From: Bombyx mori
Taxonomy: Eukaryota > Arthropoda > Insecta > Lepidoptera > Bombycidae
Reading direction: 5' to 3'
Assembly (NCBI RefSeq): GCF_030269925.1
Contig: NC_085135.1
Location: 3,224,753 to 3,288,752 of the forward strand
Length of the DNA stretch: 64,000 bases
In this document: positions 58,521-64,000 of the stretch, piece after piece
How the letters are laid out: every line of letters begins with the position of its first letter
Numbering within the stretch: position 1 is the first letter of the stretch
Made by a program: the position numbers and the translations under genes
Notes under the pieces: generated by a model
Database searches by the model: none
The model's input: only the letters and a program-made list of their open reading frames with translations
Told to the model about the DNA's origin: nothing

Positions 58521-60182
58521 TTACCGGCGGAGTGAGGGGAGGACGTACGTATTTAACGACGCGTATACGTCAGCATATTCTTGCACAACGGCGATAAAGT
58601 GTTGCGCAGTGGAGGCGGCGCGAATGGTGTCACCCAAAGCGTTAACACGCTCAAAGTTGATCGACTGAAAAAAGTCGATCGCTAGAGCGAGATTATCGGA
58701 CGTGGTCGGAGTGCTGGTCGCGGGGGAGGAACGAATTGCGGGGGAGGGACGTATCGCGGGGTCGGGACGAATCGCAGAGGGAGGAGCTGCAGCCGTGTTC
58801 GTGTACGGCAACGGTTTAGCCCAGGCCGAGCCGCTGGGCACCGGCGCCGGCACGAAGGCAGGCTTAGCCTTCGGCACAGAGGGTGCTGAGGCTTTGATGT
58901 CTGGGCGGGAAGCTCGGAGGCAGTTTTGGCGGGCGACGCGGCGATTTATTTTTGGAGCTCGGGGGCATCCACGGTAGTTCGCGGGGTGACCCTGTGTTCG
59001 GCACAGGACGCAGCTAGGTGGTTCGATGGCGGTTTTCTGGTCGCGAGTACAAAGGGCCGTGGCGTGATCGCCCAAACACTTAACACATCGGGGGCGCGCG
59101 TGACAGTTACGGGAAGAGTGCCCGTACAGTTGGCAGTTATGGCACTGACTAGCAGTGCCTTTTTTATGGGGGACTTCGACGGCGATACCGGAGAGCTTAC
59201 AGACGGTCCGTATGTTAAAAATGTGCTTACCCTCGGGGGTAGGCTGGAGGGTGACTAGAACCATATTGTATGGCTCCCTACCGCGGCCGGTGTGCATGCG
59301 GTGCACGGAATTTACTGGTAGGCCTTGTTCTATCAGATCAGCCTTGACGAGATCGGCATCTAGCTCCTTCGGGATTCCACGTATGACAACGCGGAGTTCG
59401 CGCTCCTCCTGGAGCGTATAAGTGCGGAAACTTATACGCTCCTTTCGGAGGTAACTTGAGAGGGCCCTATGGTCGTCGGGTGTCGTTACTTTTATTTGAA
59501 TCCCGTTGGCGAGATTACGGGCGCTGACAAAATTAATATTTTTGGCTTTAAGGGCCAGAGAAACTCGGTCCCAAGCTGCCTTCTCTTGAAGGATTACTGG
59601 GGGAGTGGTCTGAGTTTTAGATTGTGCCACTGGACGCAGCGACGGTGTGGCATGGACAGCGGGAGCGACGGGGGTTGGAGGGCGGGGACGCGACGCGTTC
59701 GCGGCTTTGCATACTTTAGCGGCCGCGGGAGCTCGGGCCTCCGCAGCGCGCTTTTTACCTTTTTGGACTACTGTGAATCCATCAGCCGCGGCGGCGGGGG
59801 AAGGGTCGACCTCCATGTCCGACTCTGAATCGGATGAGGAGAGCGCGGGCGACCTGCGGGTGGGTGTTTTAGCGGGCGCAGTGGACGACGCAGGCACGAC
59901 GGAGGCTGTGGACGAACGCACGGATGCAACGTAGGCCGCCGACGAACGCACGGTTGGGGCGGAAGCTGCAACGGTCGACGCAGAAGTTTTGGGCGCGAGT
60001 ATCGGGGACACGGGATCGGCGGGCGCGACGGAGGCCGCGATGGACGACGCAGGAGCGACGGGGGCGACGGAGACTGCCGGCGAGTTCGCTGCGTGATGGG
60101 TCTTGAATTCTAAAAATTCTGCCGATAGCGTTGGGTACCTAAGGCGAAGAAATTCTGCAAACAGATCGACCGTGGACTCCAT
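58521..60182 (-). CDS. Jockey D ORF1 (RNA-binding, gag-like)
   Basis: 553 residues from ATG 60182. The N-terminus differs most from copies B and C (ESTVDLFAEFLRLRYPTLSA) and has extra Ala/Ser/Thr repeats. The acidic patch (SSDSESDMEVD), PRE_C2HC region, three zinc knuckles with the same unusual spacings, Pro-rich stretch and helical tail are all present. The frame is intact. It ends at 58521, 3 bases before the ORF2 ATG. The upstream hairpin module is at 60201-60253 with a GTAA loop. Confidence 0.9.
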   Translation of the reverse strand: MESTVDLFAEFLRLRYPTLSAEFLEFKTHHAANSPAVSVAPVAPASSIAASVAPADPVSPILAPKTSASTVAASAPTVRSSAAYVASVRSSTASVVPASSTAPAKTPTRRSPALSSSDSESDMEVDPSPAAAADGFTVVQKGKKRAAEARAPAAAKVCKAANASRPRPPTPVAPAVHATPSLRPVAQSKTQTTPPVILQEKAAWDRVSLALKAKNINFVSARNLANGIQIKVTTPDDHRALSSYLRKERISFRTYTLQEERELRVVIRGIPKELDADLVKADLIEQGLPVNSVHRMHTGRGREPYNMVLVTLQPTPEGKHIFNIRTVCKLSGIAVEVPHKKGTASQCHNCQLYGHSSRNCHARPRCVKCLGDHATALCTRDQKTAIEPPSCVLCRTQGHPANYRGCPRAPKINRRVARQNCLRASRPDIKASAPSVPKAKPAFVPAPVPSGSAWAKPLPYTNTAAAPPSAIRPDPAIRPSPAIRSSPATSTPTTSDNLALAIDFFQSINFERVNALGDTIRAASTAQHFIAVVQEYADVYASLNTYVLPSLRR

Positions 60183-60499
60183 TATAATGGACGAGTGCCC
60201 AGGGGGGGCTGCCCCGGGACTTTAAAAACACACTCGCCTTACGGCGAGGCCCCAAAAATTGTAATAATCGCAATTAATTACGGCACACAGCCGTCCGCTT
60301 GCAAACGGGCCACTAAGTTACCGAACGAATTCCTGGAATTTAGGGGTCCGCCCGCTCACAGATGGCGATGCGACGCAATTAGCACAGGTAGTCACTTCCG
60401 AGAAAAACACTTGGACGCCAGATGTGCCCCGAACCGAGGTCGGGCAATCGAACGGTCGATGAGCACGTCAGCACGCGACGGGTGCCTGAATCGGAATGG

Positions 60500-60781
60500 G
60501 CAAGGAAGTGTTCATGTCCGACGTTAATGAAAAATTTATGTCATTTGGTTCTATGAAATTATCTGCCTTATCCTTTGCAAACTCTAATCTCTTAAGGAGT
60601 GATTTTAATTGAGATATCGTAGTGATATCTATCATTGCAAGGTCTTTGATGTATTCAGGTCGAATGTTATGAAGCAAAATTTCTAATTTTTGTTCTTCTG
60701 AGACGTCACGATTAAGTCTAGAAAACATCTGTTGCATTACAGATAAATACGCGACAATTGACTCATTTTTAAATTGAGAAC
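60500..60781 (-). pseudogene. Gag capsid fragment of another LTR element
   Basis: Minus-strand frame from 60781: QFKNESIVAYLSVMQQMF, LNRDVSEEQKLEILLHNIRPEYI, DITTISQLKSLLKRLEFAK. This is the capsid C-terminal part of a gypsy-type gag. It is cut on one side by the 5' end of Jockey D and on the other by the LTR at 60782. It differs from the gag at 53253-54419. Confidence 0.7.
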
Positions 60782-60875
60782 TGTTATGTTTGAAATAAAT
60801 GTTAGTGTGTCACTGGCCGTCTTGAGTATCACTTGTCCCCATACGCGCTACACAACATTGGCGACGAGGTACCCA
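60782..60875 (+). repeat. 76-bp 5' LTR and primer site
   Basis: The LTR runs from TGTTATGTTTG to CTACACAACA, with AATAAATG as a possible poly(A) signal. TTGGCGACGAGGTACCC follows as the primer site. The 3' copy is outside the window, so the start is an estimate. Confidence 0.6.
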
Positions 60876-60895
60876 CACTAAAAAAAATATAAAAA

Positions 60896-61567
60896 ATGTC
60901 TTTCGGAAATTTAAGTAATTTCGACCATAATACGCAAACTTGGAAGACTTGGAGATGCAGACTCACACAGTGGTTCATTGCGAACGATATTAACGCAGTG
61001 AAAGATCCAGCAGGAGTCAAAAAACGGGCCATATTGCTTAGCACACTCAGCGAATCTACCTACAAACTGGCAGCTGATCTCGTGTTGCCTAAAGAAGTTC
61101 AAGAAGTACCATACGAAGATATAGTAAGTGCTTTGGACAACCATTTCACTCCAAAATCAGTGGGTTTTGGCGAGCGTCATCATTTTTATGCCACCACACA
61201 ACTACCCCAGGAGTCACCATCACAGTGGGCTGCGAGGTTACGAGGTCTCACTGCTCAGTGTGACTTCAGCAATGTAGAAGAGGCATTAAGAGATCGATTC
61301 ATTATGGGTATGCTGCCGGGCGTGGAAAAAGAAAAAATGTACGTGCAGGAGCTGGCCGGGCTGACCTTCGCCAGGGCTGTGGAGTTGACCGAGAGCTTGC
61401 GCAGCGCCCGCTCGTCTGCTGCTGCAAGCGCTGCTACTGAGGCTGTCGTTACAGAGCTGTACAAAATAGGCAAACGTTCTCCGACTAGTGTACCTCAAAG
61501 TGCAAAAGTGAAGTGTTCCGTGTGTGGTTATTCGAATCACAAAGCCGCGGAGTGTCGTTTTGCGAGT
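60896..61567 (+). pseudogene. Gag of the second short-LTR element, up to the first zinc knuckle
   Basis: Starts at ATG 60896 (SFGNLSNFDHNTQTW). A helical capsid region follows (WRCRLTQWFIANDI, ALDNHFTPKSVGFGERHHF, ESPSQWAARLRGLTAQCDF, ALRDRFIMGMLPG), then an Ala/Ser-rich linker and the first knuckle CSVCGYSNHKAAECRF (CX2CX4HX4C). The frame runs into the pogo-like insertion at 61570. The second knuckle (YTCRKCNEKGHLRRMC) follows in the same frame once the insertion and one TA are removed. This is a gag/pro-type polyprotein start. Confidence 0.85.
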
Positions 61568-61569
61568 TA

Positions 61570-62835
61570 GGGGAAAGTGGGGGATATACGAACACCTAAG
61601 GGAAAACTTAAATAAAACAATGGAATTTAATCACAGATTTTTTTATTTTTTTTTATTATAATGTTTACTTATCTGTCTAACTTATTCACTAATCATCATT
61701 TATATTTTTTTAATAAACTTCAACAATATAAAAGAAAAACAAAACCCTTAGTGTTCGGCTTTGCCCGACATCAGTCGGGTAAATACGAACACCAAGTGGG
61801 GTGATTACGAACCAACATTATTAACGACATAGATCACATTTAAAACCCAACGATGTTGACTGTCCGTCAGTACAACTCTCGTGAGCCCATTTTTTGCACA
61901 CATAGCACACAATCTAGTCTTCAACGGGAGGATCAATATATTTATCTCTACAAAAAATCTCTTTTTTTTTTCGTATTTTGACTAGAGTCACTAAAGTCTT
62001 TTTTTATATTGTTCAAATTAATATATTATAATATTTCATACTTCTTGTTTGAAGGTGTTCTCTCATTACATTTCAGTCTTTTTATTTGGGTTCCTTTTTT
62101 GCTATCTTTCCGTTTTCTTCTTGATTTCTTACGTTTCCTGATCGTCTGTAAATAAAGGTTTTCATCCAACCATGGCTGTATTAACACTTTATTCATTAGA
62201 TGGTCAAAATTAGTGGTTTTTGGAACATTATATGTTTCTGCTGCTTTACGCAGGGAGAGTTTTTGGTTTTAAAATCGTCTATAGCCTTTTTGAGATCTTC
62301 TAAACTATACTTCAGTTCGGTCTTTCTTTTGTAAGTACAAGGCATCTGTAATAATATTAAAAATAAAGTTGAACGGGGTACTAACAAACGGGAGTGGGGT
62401 AACGGCGAATGTTCGAGATTGCCCGACATGGAGTGTTCGTCTTTACCCCGCGGAATCGAAAATAATTAAAGGTCAAAAAACAATTTTGGTTAAATTTATT
62501 TTGCCTACTACATCATACATATTACTTAGCTAAATGATAAATTTAGCTGAGTAATATGTGATTATTCCACTATGTAAAAGCTGAATTATTATTGTAGATA
62601 GAAATAAAGTTACATCAACTTGAATTTACCAAAAAATTACATCTAAAACATACAAAATATTGAAAAATGCATACCTTTTTAAGTACGTGTGTCCGCGTCT
62701 CCCATGTTATTGACTGGCATCAGTGGTGGCGTGATCTCCAAAATGGTGGCAAATAAAATTATGATATATCTTTCTAACATATTAAAACCATTGAATTCGG
62801 CATTACCCAGCGTTCGCGTTTCCCCCACTTTCCCC
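61570..62835 (-). mobile_element. pogo-like DNA transposon, deletion derivative
   Basis: 1,266 bp with inverted ends GGGGAAAGTGGGGGA and a TA target duplication (61568-61569 and 62836-62837). It lies between the two zinc knuckles of gag. The minus strand keeps the start of a transposase. TA sites and a psq-type helix-turn-helix fit the pogo branch of the Tc1/mariner superfamily. Repeated GTTCG/CCCGACAT words lie inside both ends (about 61750-61800 and 62400-62440). The catalytic core is absent. Confidence 0.85.
62040..62345 (-). pseudogene. pogo-like transposase N-terminus (psq helix-turn-helix)
   Basis: From about 62343 the minus strand reads PCTYKRKTELKYSLEDLKKA, then after a one-base shift LRKAAETYNVPKTTNFDHLM, a classic psq DNA-binding fold. 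It then jumps to a basic region (IRKRKKSRRKRKDSKKG), so the DDE core is deleted. This protein would have bound the transposon ends. Confidence 0.75.
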
Positions 62836-63290
62836 TACACATGTAGGAAATGCAATGAAAAAGGGCATTTGCGTAGAATGTGCAAAAGAGTCAATTATGT
62901 TGTAACGGAGGAGAACGATGAAGGTGACGATGACGACGGTAAAATTTATAACATTCGATCTTTGCGAGGTGAACCATTAATCGAAGCCGTGTGTGTCAAT
63001 GGTATCAGAATGAACTTTGAGATTGATAGTGGGTCAGCTATTACCGTTATGTCCGTAGATACATATAACCAACATTTTAAAAACATTCCCTTATTAAGCA
63101 CAAATAAGAAGTTATTAAGTTACTCGGGAGACGTGTTAGGTTGCGCCGGTCGCGCTCAGTTGTTAGTGGAGTGGCGGGGTCGCGCGCGCCAGCTCGACGT
63201 GTACGTGGTGCGCGACGGTGCGCTGGACCGCCTTTACTGGGCCGCGACTTCATCGCGCAATTTCAACTGCAGCTAACGACCGTATATAAA
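62836..63290 (+). pseudogene. Second zinc knuckle and protease of the short-LTR element
   Basis: After the pogo-like insert come the knuckle CRKCNEKGHLRRMC, an acidic linker and the retropepsin active site FEIDSGSAITVMS (DSG). The protease body follows (SYSGDVLGCAGRAQLLVEWRG, QLDVYVVRDG). Near 63225 an indel shifts the frame: LGRDFIAQFQLQL continues in the next frame. DSG in place of DTG is acceptable in retropepsins. Confidence 0.8.
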
Positions 63291-64000
63291 TGTGCCACTA
63301 CCCGAGACACGTTGAAATTAATTCAGGAACAATATCCCGCTGTGTTCTCGGACAAGCTAGGTCAATTTAACAAATATAAAGTTAATTTGAGATTAAAAGA
63401 AAGTGCTCATCCTATATTTTTTAAACCACGACCGGTCGCATTTGCTCTGCGTGAAAAAGTAGAAAAAGAGATAAACCGTTTGGTGGGACTGGGAGTACTC
63501 CGACCAGTCGAGCATTCCGACTACGCGTCACCAATAGTCCCGGTACTGAAACGTGACGGTTCGGTCCGTATCTGCGCGGACTACTCTGTTACTATAAACA
63601 AGCAGTTAGTTGTAGAACAGTATCCGTTGCCTACCGTAAACGAGTTGTTTTCTAAATTATACGGAGGCCAGAAATTTAGTAAATTAGATTTGTCTATGGC
63701 CTACGGACAGTTTTGTCTGGATGAAGAATCCCAAAAATTAACTTGTATCAATACGCATAAAGGGATCTTCGCGTATACGCGTTTGGTGTTCGGGTTAGCT
63801 AGTGGGCCATCAATTTTCCAGCGAGCCATGGATACAGTGCTAGCGGGCCTGGACGGCACGCTGTGTTTATTGGACGATGTGCTTATAACGGGTCGCAATG
63901 ACTCTGAACATCTTGAGAGACTGCATCAGGTCCTACAACGGTTGCAAGACGCAGGATTTGTTTTACAGAAGTCTAAATGTCAGTTCGAACCACAGACAAG
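63226..64000 (+). pseudogene. Reverse transcriptase of the short-LTR element (partial)
   Basis: In the shifted frame the pol continues without a stop to the window end: LIQEQYPAVFSDKLGQF, FFKPRPVAFALREKVEKEI, HSDYASPIVPVLKRDGSVRI, KQLVVEQYPLPTVNELF, KLDLSMAYGQFCLDEES and GLASGPSIFQRAMDTVL. The active site reads CLLDDVLITG. The Tyr normally found in YxDD is Leu here, while both Asp are kept. The fragment ends within the palm/thumb. Confidence 0.8.

Larger units (their letters stand above)
55004..60499 (-). mobile_element. Jockey LINE copy D, inverted, 3'-truncated, with internal duplication
   Basis: The 5' end reads CCATTCCGATTCAGGCACCC on the minus strand, as in B and C. ORF1 is intact; ORF2 contains a tandem duplication of about 560 bp. 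The 3' UTR stops after about 20 bases at CCCGCTGAGTTT, where a gypsy LTR begins. The 5' UTR lacks the repeated TGTGTTCGTG units of B and C. It is the inverted partner of Jockey C, about 3 kb away. Confidence 0.9.
60782..64000 (+). mobile_element. Second short-LTR gypsy element, 5' part (runs off the window)
   Basis: A 76-bp LTR (60782-60857) is followed by a primer site, gag (split by a pogo-like transposon), protease and RT up to the window end. The very short LTR resembles mag-lineage elements, but gag and pol are clearly distinct from the copy at 6319-10817. Confidence 0.75.

Noticed and set aside
62689..62835. Open frame leading into the second gag zinc knuckle as an N-terminal gag extension.
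   Set aside because: It is the right end of the pogo-like transposon read by chance in the gag frame; the true gag lies upstream of the insertion.

Overview
The window looks like a lepidopteran (moth or butterfly) repeat-rich block. I found no convincing host gene, RNA gene or CRISPR array. Almost every recognisable base belongs to a transposable element, mostly nested retrotransposons. The families fit Lepidoptera: a mag-like Ty3/gypsy element with 81-bp LTRs, a CsRn1/Kabuki-like gypsy element with a CHCC gag motif and a tRNA-Trp-like primer site, several Jockey LINEs, CR1-group LINEs, an R4/Dong-like LINE beside a (TAA)n tract, and piggyBac-, hAT-, pogo- and Tc1-type DNA transposons. The nesting resembles what is known of lepidopteran W chromosomes and other heterochromatin, but that is inference.

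Layout. 1-3.98 kb: a minus-strand gypsy pol remnant fused in frame to an R4/Dong-like LINE. 4.0-5.3 kb: an unassigned stretch, then a decayed plus-strand LTR and gag. 5.3-21.3 kb: one large nest. A SINE-like repeat (5.34-5.74 and 20.93-21.30 kb) is split by a minus-strand CsRn1-type element (5744-20926, possible 4-bp CGCT target duplication). Its 3' LTR is split by a 5'-truncated LINE (6054-11039, 12-bp duplication), which is itself split by a nearly complete mag-like element (6319-10817, GTATA duplication, identical LTRs). A plus-strand CR1-group LINE (about 15.2-20.26 kb) sits at the CsRn1 primer-binding site, and another LINE/SINE tail sits in the 5' LTR.

21.3-31.65 kb: a gypsy integrase fragment with a probable LTR, an 8-unit minisatellite, then Jockey copy A. 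Its ORF1 is split by a hAT-like transposon (24289-28356, 8-bp duplication) that carries a LINE with an intact ORF2. 31.65-36.8 kb: Jockey copy B (ORF1 intact, ORF2 broken). 36.8-39.4 kb: remnants of a Tc1/mariner-like and a piggyBac-like transposon, a gypsy gag/protease scrap and a Jockey 3' tail. 39.4-44.4 kb: a minus-strand CR1-group LINE with a PHD-type ORF1.

44.4-55.0 kb: a minus-strand gypsy element with a small myristoylation/membrane-type ORF, gag, and pol in the +1 frame. Its pol is split by Jockey copy C (46814-51974), which is full length with both ORFs open, a poly(A) tail and a 10-bp target duplication. 55.0-60.5 kb: Jockey copy D in inverted orientation, with a duplicated RT segment. 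60.5-64 kb: a gag fragment and the 5' part of a second short-LTR gypsy element, whose gag is split between two zinc knuckles by a pogo-like transposon.

How the parts work: Jockey ORF1 is a nucleic-acid-binding chaperone-type protein and ORF2 supplies endonuclease and reverse transcriptase. The gypsy gag/pol genes supply capsid, protease, RT/RNase H and integrase. On sequence alone, only Jockey C and perhaps the mag-like element look close to functional.
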